From contig NZ_SJJZ01000001.1 of assembly GCF_004331345.1 (NCBI RefSeq), positions 1,736,001 to 1,800,000 of the forward strand: a stretch of DNA of 64,000 bases. Reading direction: 5' to 3'. This stretch comes from Kribbella soli. Its GTDB lineage: Bacteria > Actinomycetota > Actinomycetes > Propionibacteriales > Kribbellaceae. Below are positions 17,114-25,934 of this stretch, in pieces. The notes below the pieces were generated by a model. That model saw nothing but the letters and a program-made list of their open reading frames with translations. It made no database searches and had not been told where the DNA came from. Numbering within the stretch: the first letter of the stretch is position 1; the number at the start of each line of letters is the position of its first letter. A program made the position numbers and the translations under genes.

Positions 17114-17833
17114 TCAGTAGTGCCAGAAGTAGCGACCGTCGGCGTTCCAGGTGACGGGGTCGGTGGTGCGGTTGGTGAAGGCCATGCCTAGGCCCTTGGC
17201 GATTTCGACTGTGCGGGTCAGTTGGAGGGCGTAGGGGTGCTGGTTGTCGTCCCACCACTGTTCGTACTGGGTGATGCAGGTTTGGTTCGAGTAGTACGGG
17301 TTGTTGCAGGGGTGGGGTGGGAGCCACTTCTGGAGGTGGCGGAAATGGACCGTGGTCGAGCCGTTGGGCGACTTGATGGTGCCGATGGCGTCCAGGCAGT
17401 AGCCGGCCGCCGGGATGGTCCACTTCACGTAGTGCTGGCGGCCGCCGTTGGGCGGGACGGGTTGCTGGTTGGTGCAGTTCGCGTCGCCGATGGTTTCGGT
17501 GGTGACGCGCTGGATCTGGGTGAGCGGGCGGCCGGCGCCGTCGTTGTAGCCGTCGAGGAGGACCCAGTCGCCGTCGTGGACGAAGTGCTCCGCGGACTTC
17601 GGCGGCCAGGCCTTCGGGTCGCCCCAGGAGATGTCGGACTCCGTCGTACTCAACGGAGTCCACGCCCACTGCCCGGCCGCCGTGCCGCCGGCGAAGTACT
17701 GCCCGGCCGACTTCTCGAACATCAGCGAGTACTGCGCATAGTTCTCCGTCGACGCGTCCGCGGTGCCGGGAACCAGCACCGCGGCCGCCGTCAAGCCGAT
17801 CACCAAAGCGAGCTTCTTGAACACGGAGTGCAA
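17114..17833 (-). CDS. Secreted protein of unknown function
   Basis: A 239-residue protein with a clear signal peptide (KK, then LALVIGLTAAAVLVPG, cleavage near ADAS at about residue 28). The mature part is rich in Trp, Tyr and Asn and has four cysteines that could form two disulfides. I recognise no family. The frame opens with TTG at 17833, 2 nt after the hydrolase stop; a GTG at 17824 is as likely and gives a tighter signal peptide. Position suggests cotranscription with the hydrolase, but a functional link is not evident. Confidence 0.7.
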   Translation of the reverse strand: MHSVFKKLALVIGLTAAAVLVPGTADASTENYAQYSLMFEKSAGQYFAGGTAAGQWAWTPLSTTESDISWGDPKAWPPKSAEHFVHDGDWVLLDGYNDGAGRPLTQIQRVTTETIGDANCTNQQPVPPNGGRQHYVKWTIPAAGYCLDAIGTIKSPNGSTTVHFRHLQKWLPPHPCNNPYYSNQTCITQYEQWWDDNQHPYALQLTRTVEIAKGLGMAFTNRTTDPVTWNADGRYFWHY

Positions 17834-17835
17834 CT

Positions 17836-18696
17836 TTAGCCGAGCGCCTCGCGCAGCTTGGCGGCGAACTCGACCGGCTTGCCCGGCTGCCCGTACTCGT
17901 TGCCGAGGAAGCCACCGTGCCCGCTCGGGAACATGACCGGCGTCAGCCCGAGCCGCTCGGCGACGGCCTTTCCGCCACGACCCGCGAGCGCGTTGCCCGA
18001 CTCCTCGCCGACCCCGACGACGATCCGGTCCGCTGCCTTGCCCAAGGCATCGAAGTCCGGCCGGTACGACGTACAGCCGCGCAGGTTCTGCCCGAGTAGG
18101 GCGTCGTCACGGGACCCGTCGTCGTCCACAGGCAGGCCGAACATCGCCGGATCCGGTGCGGGCTGCTGGGTGTAGTCGGCCGGAATCTCGCCCTCGAACG
18201 ACACCAGGGTGATGAACTTCGCCATCCCGGCCCCCATGCCGTCGCGCTGGTACGTGTCGTACATGTCCGCGACCGCGGCCAGTGCGGCTTCGCTGTCCGG
18301 GAGGATCCCGGCGAGCGGCGGCTCGTGCGCGACCAGTGTGTGAATCAGGTCAGGGCGACGAGCAGTCAGGGCCAGCGCGTTCACTGCGCCGCCGCTGCTG
18401 GCGAAGATGTCCACGGGCCCGGCGTCCAGGTGCTCGATGAGCGCGGCGAGATCGGCAGCATGCTCGTCCGGCGACAGCTCACCCAGCTCACCGCTGCGCA
18501 CGCTGCGCTCGACACCCCGCGGGTCGTACGTCACCACGGTGCGGTCCTCGAAGTGCGAGGCCAGGGTCGGGAATCCACTGGCACCCATCGGCGAGCCGAT
18601 CATCAGCAGCACCGGCCGCTGCGCCAGGTCACCACGAACGTCGTAAGTCAGCGTCGCCCCCGGTACGTCGAGCGTCTGCGTCACAGGCTCCGGCAT
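17836..18696 (-). CDS. Alpha/beta hydrolase
   Basis: A 286-residue cytoplasmic hydrolase. The core fold is clear: VLLMIGSPMGASGF forms the oxyanion region near residue 30, YDPRGVERS follows, the nucleophile elbow is FASSGGAVNA at about 98-107 (Ser within A-S-S-G-G), and the catalytic His is in SGHGGF near residue 262. GGAGG 7 nt upstream supports the ATG at 18696 rather than the GTG before it. It heads a two-gene leftward unit with a secreted protein. Esterase, lactonase or haloperoxidase-like activity are all possible; the substrate is unknown. Confidence 0.85.
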   Translation of the reverse strand: MPEPVTQTLDVPGATLTYDVRGDLAQRPVLLMIGSPMGASGFPTLASHFEDRTVVTYDPRGVERSVRSGELGELSPDEHAADLAALIEHLDAGPVDIFASSGGAVNALALTARRPDLIHTLVAHEPPLAGILPDSEAALAAVADMYDTYQRDGMGAGMAKFITLVSFEGEIPADYTQQPAPDPAMFGLPVDDDGSRDDALLGQNLRGCTSYRPDFDALGKAADRIVVGVGEESGNALAGRGGKAVAERLGLTPVMFPSGHGGFLGNEYGQPGKPVEFAAKLREALG

Positions 18697-18776
18697 CACA
18701 GCACCTCCCGGTCCGGCCCACCCCCATTGGTCGGCCTCCTGACCGAGAGCCTAGGGCAGTCTGGTTAGCTGGTGGC

Positions 18777-19148
18777 ATGACTGAGAAGCCAGAGATCGAC
18801 TTTCCGGACGGGCCGCCGCCGGCGGATCTCGAGATCACCGACATCACCGTGGGCGACGGCGACGAGGCCAAGGCCGGTTCGCGCGTGAACGTGCACTACG
18901 TGGGCGTTGCCCACTCCACCGGCGAGGAGTTCGACGCGTCGTACAACCGCGGCGCCCCGCTGGCGTTCCAGCTCGGCGTGGGCCAGGTCATCCAGGGCTG
19001 GGACACCGGCGTCCAGGGCATGAAGGTCGGCGGCCGGCGCAAGCTCGTCATCCCGCCGCACCTCGGGTACGGCGACCGCGGCGCGGGCAGCGCGATCAAG
19101 CCCGGCGAGACCCTGATCTTCGTCGTCGACCTGATCAGCGTCAGCTGA
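18777..19148 (+). CDS. FKBP-type peptidyl-prolyl cis-trans isomerase
   Basis: A 123-residue single-domain FKBP without signal peptide, so a cytoplasmic folding helper. The binding pocket is well conserved: VHYVGV, FDASYNRG, FQLGVGQVIQGWDTGVQGMK and KLVIPPHLGYGDRGAG. The start at 18777 gives the short acidic N-terminal extension seen in actinobacterial forms. It is a lone gene with its own promoter region of about 80 bp facing the hydrolase, and a long perfect hairpin follows. Confidence 0.93.
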   Translation: MTEKPEIDFPDGPPPADLEITDITVGDGDEAKAGSRVNVHYVGVAHSTGEEFDASYNRGAPLAFQLGVGQVIQGWDTGVQGMKVGGRRKLVIPPHLGYGDRGAGSAIKPGETLIFVVDLISVS

Positions 19149-19175
19149 CGACCTACGCACCACGCCGGACACAGC

Positions 19176-19213
19176 AGCCGGCGGTGACCAGGAACTCCTG
19201 ATCACCGCCGGCT
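19176..19213. terminator. Bidirectional terminator hairpin after FKBP gene
   Basis: AGCCGGCGGTGA (19176-19187) pairs with TCACCGCCGGCT (19202-19213); the intervening CAGGA/TCCTG extends the stem with one mismatch. It separates the FKBP gene from the convergent subtilisin gene. Confidence 0.88.
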
Positions 19214-19224
19214 GGTTCATTTCG

Positions 19225-22200
19225 TCACCGGATCGCGGCCGCCCGAATCACTTCCTGGCTGACCTTGTTCCCGGCGTCGTCGGTTGCCGTCGCCCGCAGC
19301 GAGATGTACGACGCACCCTTCGGCAGCCGTACGTTCGCCGACCAGTCGGCACCGGTCCGCGAGAGCGGAGCGGCCTGCCAGTTGGCGCCGTCGTCGTACG
19401 AGACCTCCAGCGTCGCGCCGTTGACCTTGCCCGCACCCTCGACGCCGGCGAGGTGGAACGCGGAGAGCCCGACGCGCTGCCAACTGCCACCCGCGAACGC
19501 GCCGTTCAGGTCCGTCGCCAGGTGGTAGTCGAGCTGGATCAGCGGCAGGTAGACCCAGTCGCTCGACTCGGTCGTCTGCGCCCGGAAGTCCCACGCGCTC
19601 GTCGTCTTCGTCCCGAGGCTCCACACCTCCGGCCGCGCGGTGTCCATCTCGAACCGGTAGTCCGCCCATCCGGTTGTCGCCGGTACGCCGGTCTGCACCG
19701 CCTGGAACGAGCTCTTCCGGACCAGCGTCCCGTTCTGGAACAGCCGCGTCTCCACCGTCGACTCGTCGTCCATCGCCCCAGTGACACCTTGGTCGCCGCT
19801 GCTCGTCGTCGGCACGTTCACCGCGAAGAAGTCACCGCTGCGGCGCGGGTTCCAGTACCCGGAGCCGACCCGCGGCCGGGCGGCCGGAGCGAACCACGAG
19901 TTCGTCTGCAGGCTCCGCGGCTTGTAGGTGTGCCGATCGCCCCGCTGCTCCCAGCCCCGCGGGTGGTTCGTCTGCTCGTACCAGTCGGTCCCCGCCTGCG
20001 TGGACACGTAGTCGATCCGCTGGGTCCCGAGGTGGATCGGCTCGGTCACCTGCAGGCACGGCGGCCAGAACCCGATCCGGCAGTCGGCGCGACTCTCGAA
20101 TGCGAGCTCACCGGTCGGCCCGACGAACCGGTTGACGACCGTGGCCAGCTCCCCGGACCGCGGCGCGTACCGCAGGTCCGCCGGAAGCGCACCGGTGTAG
20201 GCCTTCACCAGGTCATACAGGTACGGCGGCGCCTCGGTACCCATCACCCGCAGCCGAACGTTGCCCCCGGCACCGATCCGCGCAACCAACGGTCCACCCT
20301 CGGCGGCCGTCAGCGAGTACACGGGCAGATCGGTCCCACCGGCGAGGTCGTAGTACTTGCCCGCGCCGTTGTTCACCACGACGAGCAACCGAGCTCCGGC
20401 GTCGCGAGCAGCAGTCGCCCGCGCGCTCGGCGTCACCACATCGCTCGCCGTCACGAACACGGCCTTCCCGCGAACGTCCTTGCCCACATAGTCCGCGGCC
20501 GCACCAGCACCGACGTACGCCGCAGTCAGCGTCGCCTTGCCGTCCCAGCGCTTCGAGCCGCGCTGCAGCAACGGGTGCAACTGCTTGAAGTCGACGCTCA
20601 TCGACACCAGCGGCGACGTACGGCGCCAGCGGGACGAGAAGTCGTACACGCCACCGGCCACCGCGCCGGTCGGAGCGGCGTACACCTTGGTGACCACTGG
20701 CGTCGGCACGTACTGGCTGAGGAAGGTCGCGTAGTCGCCACCGATCCCGGAGTCGTGGTACCAGCCGGAGCGGCGATAGACGTCCTCACCCGGCAGCGGC
20801 GTGCTGAGCGTGATCGGGTTCGCCTTCTGCGCGTCGAGCGTGAGGTCGGTGTTCTTGCCGATCACGAGGTGCGGGTTGCCGACCAGCGCGACGCCGTCCT
20901 GCCCGTCGACCGGCAGCCAGGAGTACGCCGCGTACACGCCGGGCTCAAGGCGCTGCGTGGAGACGGTCCCGGTGGCGGGGTCGATCTCAAGCGTGCTGAC
21001 GAACTGGTCGCCGTACTTGTACAGCGTCAGGAACCCGCCCGCAGGCTTGCCGTCACGCCCGGTCGCGTGCACGTTGAGGTCGTACCGCTCCCCCTCCATG
21101 ACCAAGCCGACCGCGGTTTGCGCGATCTGCTTGCCGTCCTGCTCGGCGATCACGGTGCCCGAGTAGGTCAGGCCCGGCGTGGCCAGGTTCGGCGTCGCAC
21201 TGACGGTGACCGAGGCGGTCCCGTTCGCGGGCACGGTGACCTGGGCCGAGCCGAGCGTGAACAGTCCGGCCGGCGCGGGCGTCGTACCGTCGCTGGTCAC
21301 GTCCGTCGACAGGTCGAGCGTCGCCGGAGCGTCGCCGAGGTTCGTGTAGGTGATGGTCTGCTCGACCGGGGAGTCGTCGCCGTGCGGCCAGGTGTGGAGG
21401 CCGAAGTCGCGGGTCGCGGTCGCGTTGATCTTCCCGAAGGCGGCCGCCGGTACGTCGAGCCGACCGCCACCGACCTGGTACGCCGTCTCACCGGCGAGCG
21501 GCTTCGCGGTGCTGACCAGTGCGGCCTTGACCTGCTCGCCCGTCCAGTCGGGGTGCTTCTGGACGAGCAGCGCCGCGGCACCGGCGACGTGCGGCGTCGC
21601 CATCGACGTACCGCTGAGCGACTTGTAGGACCCGGTGCCCGAGGACTTCGCCGCGCGGGCCGCCAGAACGTCAACGCCCGGCGCCACGATCTCGGGCTTC
21701 ACCGTCGCGTCGCCGAGGCGCGGGCCCATGTCCTGGAAGTACGCCCGCGCGTCGTCCTTGTCCACCGCGCCGACCGTGAGCGCGGACGCTGCCGCACCCG
21801 GCGAGCCGATCCCGCTGACCCGGCCATAATTGCCTGCGGCAATCACGAACAGCGCACCGGTCTCGGCGCTCAGCTCGTCGACCGCGAGCGCCATCGGGTC
21901 GGTTCCGTCGCTGGCCTCGGTGCTGCCGAGGCTCATGCTGACCACCTTGGCGCGGTGCGCGGCCCACTCCATTCCTTCGATGATCCAGGACTCGGCGCCG
22001 GAGCCGCTGTCGTTGAGCACCTTGCCGATCGCGAGCTGCGCGGCCGGCGCGACACCCTTCTCGACGCCGTTCGACGCGGCGCCGGTACCGGCGACCGTGG
22101 AGGCGACGTGGGTGCCGTGACCGTTGACGTCCTCAGTCGTCTCACCCGGGACGAAGCTCTTGGTTTCGGCGATCTGCCCCGCCACGTCGGGATGGGTCTG

Positions 22201-22926
22201 ATCGATGCCGGTGTCGAGCACGGCGACCGTCGTACCGGTGCCGTCGAGGCCCTGGGCCCAGGCGTCCGGCGCGCCGACCTGGGCAACGCTCTCGGCCAGG
22301 CTGGCCTCGACCTTTCCGTCGAGGAACACCTTCTGAATCCCGGCGCCGAACTGGCCTGTGTTTGACGACAAAGAAGGCACCGCGGACCTAGCAGTGCTAG
22401 CGGTGATTCCGGACCAGAACTGCGAGGCCTCCGCCTTGTGCGCGGACAGGCCGAGGCCGCCGATGCTCTCCAGCGTGGCGCCACGGTCGGCGTGCTGCGG
22501 GGTCACCGCGGCGGCACGCAGGCCCGGGCGGTACTGCACGATCAGCGGGATCGACTTGACCGACGCATCGTCGTACCCCTGGTCGACGAGGGAGGTGACG
22601 TTGAAGAGTTCGGGGTCGAGACGGCCCGCGGCGAGGTACGGCAGCGCGACGTCCGGTACGACGTGCAGGTCGTCGCCGACCTGCTGGATCTGGACGCCTC
22701 CGGCGTTGCCGGCTGCCTGTTCGACGGCGGCCGTCGGCGGCCCGCCAGCCGTTTCGGTCAGGGTGACCACGTCGCCAGTGAGCAGCGTGACGCGGTGGGT
22801 CGATGGGGTGGGTGGCGCGGCATCAGGTACGGCGACGCCGTCGGCCTGCGATGGGGTCGTCGTGACCGCGGCGAGGGCCACGAGTACGGCGAGCCCACCG
22901 GCAACGGCGCGGGCGGATCGGGACAT
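19225..22926 (-). CDS. Large secreted S8 (subtilisin) serine peptidase
   Basis: A 1233-residue secreted protease. A signal peptide covers about residues 1-28, then a pro-region. The catalytic triad is Asp in VAVLDTGID (about 239), His in NGHGTHVAS (about 272) and Ser in GTSMATPHVAG (about 442), with the oxyanion Asn in AAGN. After the catalytic domain come Ig-like and beta-rich segments, a PA-like insert (AVFVTASDVVTPSARATAARDAGARL cut by the usual hydrophobic core) and a C-terminal beta domain. The ATG at 22926 follows AGGAAGGG; upstream in-frame codons would bury the signal peptide. A divergent LuxR-type regulator and GGCATG half-sites lie upstream. It probably scavenges extracellular protein. 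Confidence 0.92.
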   Translation of the reverse strand: MSRSARAVAGGLAVLVALAAVTTTPSQADGVAVPDAAPPTPSTHRVTLLTGDVVTLTETAGGPPTAAVEQAAGNAGGVQIQQVGDDLHVVPDVALPYLAAGRLDPELFNVTSLVDQGYDDASVKSIPLIVQYRPGLRAAAVTPQHADRGATLESIGGLGLSAHKAEASQFWSGITASTARSAVPSLSSNTGQFGAGIQKVFLDGKVEASLAESVAQVGAPDAWAQGLDGTGTTVAVLDTGIDQTHPDVAGQIAETKSFVPGETTEDVNGHGTHVASTVAGTGAASNGVEKGVAPAAQLAIGKVLNDSGSGAESWIIEGMEWAAHRAKVVSMSLGSTEASDGTDPMALAVDELSAETGALFVIAAGNYGRVSGIGSPGAAASALTVGAVDKDDARAYFQDMGPRLGDATVKPEIVAPGVDVLAARAAKSSGTGSYKSLSGTSMATPHVAGAAALLVQKHPDWTGEQVKAALVSTAKPLAGETAYQVGGGRLDVPAAAFGKINATATRDFGLHTWPHGDDSPVEQTITYTNLGDAPATLDLSTDVTSDGTTPAPAGLFTLGSAQVTVPANGTASVTVSATPNLATPGLTYSGTVIAEQDGKQIAQTAVGLVMEGERYDLNVHATGRDGKPAGGFLTLYKYGDQFVSTLEIDPATGTVSTQRLEPGVYAAYSWLPVDGQDGVALVGNPHLVIGKNTDLTLDAQKANPITLSTPLPGEDVYRRSGWYHDSGIGGDYATFLSQYVPTPVVTKVYAAPTGAVAGGVYDFSSRWRRTSPLVSMSVDFKQLHPLLQRGSKRWDGKATLTAAYVGAGAAADYVGKDVRGKAVFVTASDVVTPSARATAARDAGARLLVVVNNGAGKYYDLAGGTDLPVYSLTAAEGGPLVARIGAGGNVRLRVMGTEAPPYLYDLVKAYTGALPADLRYAPRSGELATVVNRFVGPTGELAFESRADCRIGFWPPCLQVTEPIHLGTQRIDYVSTQAGTDWYEQTNHPRGWEQRGDRHTYKPRSLQTNSWFAPAARPRVGSGYWNPRRSGDFFAVNVPTTSSGDQGVTGAMDDESTVETRLFQNGTLVRKSSFQAVQTGVPATTGWADYRFEMDTARPEVWSLGTKTTSAWDFRAQTTESSDWVYLPLIQLDYHLATDLNGAFAGGSWQRVGLSAFHLAGVEGAGKVNGATLEVSYDDGANWQAAPLSRTGADWSANVRLPKGASYISLRATATDDAGNKVSQEVIRAAAIR

Positions 22927-22961
22927 GGGCGGACCCTTCCTGGGGGATCTGCGGAACAGAT

Positions 22962-23014
22962 GGCATGAACATGCCATGCCGCCGTAGACTGCCCAATGGC
23001 GGGATTGCGGCATG
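22962..23014. promoter_or_regulatory. Four GGCATG/CATGCC half-sites in subtilisin-regulator divergent region
   Basis: The gap holds TGGCATG-AA-CATGCCA (22961-22976), a further CATGCC at 22975-22980, and GGCATG at 23009-23014, the last two also forming 8-bp arms CATGCCGC/GCGGCATG. They lie 36-88 bp before the peptidase start and before the regulator start at 23067. A binding site of the divergent regulator is the likely reading. Confidence 0.55.
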
Positions 23015-23066
23015 ACATTTGTCCGCCACGCCGTACGTCACCGAAGGGCCCTCGAAGGAGCGCACG

Positions 23067-24050
23067 ATGCTCGACGTGCTGGGATTGGATGCGATCGAGG
23101 AAGGCGCCTACCGGCGGCTGATCGCGCTGCCGTCGGAGTCGCTGGAGACCTTGGCCGCCGCGATGGAGGTCGAGGTCGCCGACGTCGCCGCTGCCCTCGA
23201 CGGGCTCGAGGAGAAGGGCCTGGTGGCGCGGTCGACCGCGACGCCGGGCCATTTCGTCGCGTCCCCGCCGACGCTCGCGCTCGGGTCGCTGATCGTGCAA
23301 CGCCAGGAGGAGATCCGGCGGGCGCAACTCGAGCTCGGGCGGCTCGCGGAGCAGTACCGGGGCGTGATGGCGGATCGCTCCGACACCGACGTGATCGAGG
23401 TGGTCCGCGGCACACAGGCCGTCGCGCAACGGTTCGGCCAGATGCAGCGTGGGGCGTCGGAGGAAGTACTGGCGCTGGTGAAGGCCTCGGTCGCGGTGGT
23501 ATCCGCGGACGAGAACGTCGACGAGGATGCGGCGCTGGCTCGCGGCGTCACCTATCGGGTGGTCGTCGAGCGGGCGGCGTTCGCCAAACCCGGGTTCGTC
23601 GACCTGGTGGCCGAGTCGCTCAAGGCCGGCGAGCTGATCCGGGTGACCGGTGACCTTCCGCTCCGGCTGATCGTCGCCGACCGCTCACTCGCACTGTTGC
23701 CCTTGGCCCCCACCGCGGCGAACGCCGCCGGCGGCGCATTGCTCGTGCATCCGTCCGGACTGCTGGACGCGCTCCTGCATCTGTTCGACCTCGTCTGGGC
23801 GTCCGCCAACGAGGTGCTGCCCACCGCCGACGGCACCACCGAGCTCGCCGCCGAACGCCTCGACGACGTCGACGCCCGCATCCTCACCCTGCTGCTCGCA
23901 GGCCTCACCGACCACGCCATCGGCGGCCAGCTCGGTATGTCGCTACGCACGGTCCAGCGCCGGGTCAGCCAGCTCATGGACCGGGCGCAGGTCGTCACCC
24001 GCTTCCAACTGGGCCATGAAGCCTCTCGCCGCGGCTGGCTGGGCGTTTAA
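23067..24050 (+). CDS. TrmB-like/LuxR-type HTH transcriptional regulator
   Basis: A 327-residue regulator. The N-terminus (about 1-75) is a winged-helix TrmB-like domain (AYRRLIALPSESLETLAAAMEVE cut short here), a helical linker follows, the middle (about 110-225) resembles a ligand-sensing phospholipase-D-like fold typical of this group, and residues 265-320 form a LuxR helix-turn-helix (LTDHAIGGQLGMSLRTVQRR). AAGGAG 6 nt before the ATG at 23067 fixes the start; the longer frame from 23019 has no ribosome site. It diverges from the subtilisin gene and probably controls it, an arrangement common in actinomycetes. Confidence 0.85.
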   Translation: MLDVLGLDAIEEGAYRRLIALPSESLETLAAAMEVEVADVAAALDGLEEKGLVARSTATPGHFVASPPTLALGSLIVQRQEEIRRAQLELGRLAEQYRGVMADRSDTDVIEVVRGTQAVAQRFGQMQRGASEEVLALVKASVAVVSADENVDEDAALARGVTYRVVVERAAFAKPGFVDLVAESLKAGELIRVTGDLPLRLIVADRSLALLPLAPTAANAAGGALLVHPSGLLDALLHLFDLVWASANEVLPTADGTTELAAERLDDVDARILTLLLAGLTDHAIGGQLGMSLRTVQRRVSQLMDRAQVVTRFQLGHEASRRGWLGV

Positions 24051-24104
24051 TGATGGGGTAGTTGTACTCATCCGCCAGACGCGGCGGGCCGATTGACTGG
24101 TGGT

Positions 24105-24683
24105 ATGAGTTTGACACGGTACGGCGCCCTGCTCGCGAAGGTGCTGCTGCTCGGGTTGTTGCTGTCGGCACTGATCTGGCCGGACCTCAGCGGGATCAAG
24201 GGGAAGGCGTCGACAGCCCGCCTGATCGTGTACCCGCTCGGCGGGATGATCCTGCCGCTGTGGTGGTGGGCGTACGGACGAACGCGGAGCAAGCTGCACC
24301 GCACGTTCCCTTGGCCCGCGGATCTGCTGATGACGCTGCCCTGGTTGATCGACCTGATCGGCAACCGGCTCAACCTGTTCGACACCGTCAGCTGGTGGGA
24401 CGACGCGATGCACTTCATCCTGTGGGGCTTCCTCACCGCCGGCGTACTGCTGGCCTTCGCACCCCGCGACCTCTCGAGCGCCGTCACCACGTTCGTCGCC
24501 CTCGGTTTCGGAACGACCGCCGCTGTCGTCTGGGAGGTCGGTGAGTACGTCACCTTCGTCCGCGCGTCGCCCGAACTGCAGACCGCCTACACCGACACCC
24601 TGGGCGACCTGGCCCTCGGCACACTCGGCGCGCTGCTCGCCGGCCTGATCGTGAGCCGGGCACGTCGCGCACCGGTTACGTGA
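24105..24683 (+). CDS. YjdF/DUF2238-like membrane protein
   Basis: A 192-residue protein with about five or six membrane helices. The motif WLIDLIGNRLNLFDTVSWWDD followed by AMHFILWG, with Asp and His in the membrane, and the later VVWEVGEYV match the DUF2238/YjdF pattern. The ATG at 24105 is the most plausible start. It stands alone between a regulator and a glycosyltransferase gene with short gaps. The family has no firmly assigned biochemical role. Confidence 0.75.
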   Translation: MSLTRYGALLAKVLLLGLLLSALIWPDLSGIKGKASTARLIVYPLGGMILPLWWWAYGRTRSKLHRTFPWPADLLMTLPWLIDLIGNRLNLFDTVSWWDDAMHFILWGFLTAGVLLAFAPRDLSSAVTTFVALGFGTTAAVVWEVGEYVTFVRASPELQTAYTDTLGDLALGTLGALLAGLIVSRARRAPVT

Positions 24684-24709
24684 AACTCTAGGGGAACGGA
24701 GAAGGTTCA

Positions 24710-25924
24710 GTGCGTTTTGTGTTGGCAACCTGGGGATCGCGCGGAGACGTGGAACCGTTGGCGGGCCTTGCGGTGGCACTACAGGAGCTTGGCGCCGAGG
24801 CAACGGTCTGCGCGCCACCTGAGGAAGATTTCGAGGCCCTGCTGGAGCGCGCCGGCGTACCGATGGTGCCGCTCGGCCCGTCAGTGCGGTCAGTGGTGAC
24901 GGCGCCGAAACCCGCATCGGGTCACCCTGCGTTCGCGCTGGCCCCACGGCTCGTCGCCGCACGGTTCGAGACGCTCTCTGCCGTAGCGCCAGGATGTGAC
25001 GCGATCGTGGCGACCGGTCTGATGCCGGCTGGTGCACGGGACGTGGCCGACAAGCTCGGCATCGGCTACGTGCTCGCGGGCTTTCACCTGGGCGGGATTC
25101 CGTCGCAGCATTTCTCGCCCGGGGCACGACCGGGTATGCCGTCGCCGGCCGGCGAGACCGATCGGCGCGTGCTGTGGGAGCAGGATGCTCAGCGGGTGAA
25201 CGAGTTGTACGGGCCGGCGCTGAACAGCCAGCGGGCCGCGATCGGACTGCCGCCGGTCGAGAACGTCCGCGACTACGTGTTCACCGATCACCCCTGGCTC
25301 GCGGCGGATCCGACTTTGTGCCCGTCGAAGGGCATGACGGATCTCGACGTCGTACAGACCGGCGCGTGGATCCTGCGTGACGACCGTCCGCTCCCGGACG
25401 AGCTGCAGGCGTTCCTCGAGGCCGGCGAGCCGCCGGTGTACGTCGGGTTCGGCAGTATGGCCGCACATGCGCCGAAGGACATCGCCCAGATGGCCATCGA
25501 GGCGTGCCGCGCTCACGGGCGCCGCATGCTGCTCAGCCGCGGCTGGGCCGAGCTCGCCGGCTACGGCGAGGACTGCTTCGTTGTCGGCGAGATCAACCAG
25601 CAGGCGCTGTTCCCGAGGGTCGCGGCGGTCGTGCTCCACGGCGGCGCGGGTACGACGACCACGGCCGCGCGAGCCGGCGTGCCACAGCTCGTCGTACCGC
25701 TGATCGCGGATCAGCCGTACTGGGCTTCCCGGGTCGCCGCACTGGGCATCGGCGCCGCACACGAGGGCTCCGCGCCGACCGTCGACTCCTTGTCCGGAGC
25801 ACTCGGTGAAGCCTTGGCTCCGGAGGTCCAGGCGCGGGCCGCAACGGTGGCTGGTGCGATCAAGCTCGACGGTGCAACGGTCGCAGCGCAACTCCTTCTC
25901 GACGGTGCAACCACGGTGTCCTGA
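24710..25924 (+). CDS. UGT-type (GT1/GT28-like) glycosyltransferase
   Basis: A 404-residue GT-B glycosyltransferase. The N-terminal acceptor domain begins FVLATWGSRGDVEPLAGLA, the pattern of MGT/GtfB enzymes and sterol glucosyltransferases. The C-terminal donor domain has VYVGFGSMA, then the nucleotide-sugar motif VVLHGGAGTTTTAARAGVPQ and PLIADQPYWASRVAALG. Such enzymes glycosylate lipids, macrolides, flavonoids or antibiotics as self-protection. GGAGAAGG precedes the GTG at 24710. No biosynthetic cluster is nearby, so a detoxifying or resistance role is as likely as biosynthesis. Confidence 0.88.
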   Translation: MRFVLATWGSRGDVEPLAGLAVALQELGAEATVCAPPEEDFEALLERAGVPMVPLGPSVRSVVTAPKPASGHPAFALAPRLVAARFETLSAVAPGCDAIVATGLMPAGARDVADKLGIGYVLAGFHLGGIPSQHFSPGARPGMPSPAGETDRRVLWEQDAQRVNELYGPALNSQRAAIGLPPVENVRDYVFTDHPWLAADPTLCPSKGMTDLDVVQTGAWILRDDRPLPDELQAFLEAGEPPVYVGFGSMAAHAPKDIAQMAIEACRAHGRRMLLSRGWAELAGYGEDCFVVGEINQQALFPRVAAVVLHGGAGTTTTAARAGVPQLVVPLIADQPYWASRVAALGIGAAHEGSAPTVDSLSGALGEALAPEVQARAATVAGAIKLDGATVAAQLLLDGATTVS

Positions 25925-25934
25925 CGACCCGTAG

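Noticed and set aside
19453-22365. 970-codon open frame opposite the subtilisin gene
   Set aside because: Antisense shadow of a gene with intact catalytic triad; composition is Arg/Val/Gly-rich without motifs.
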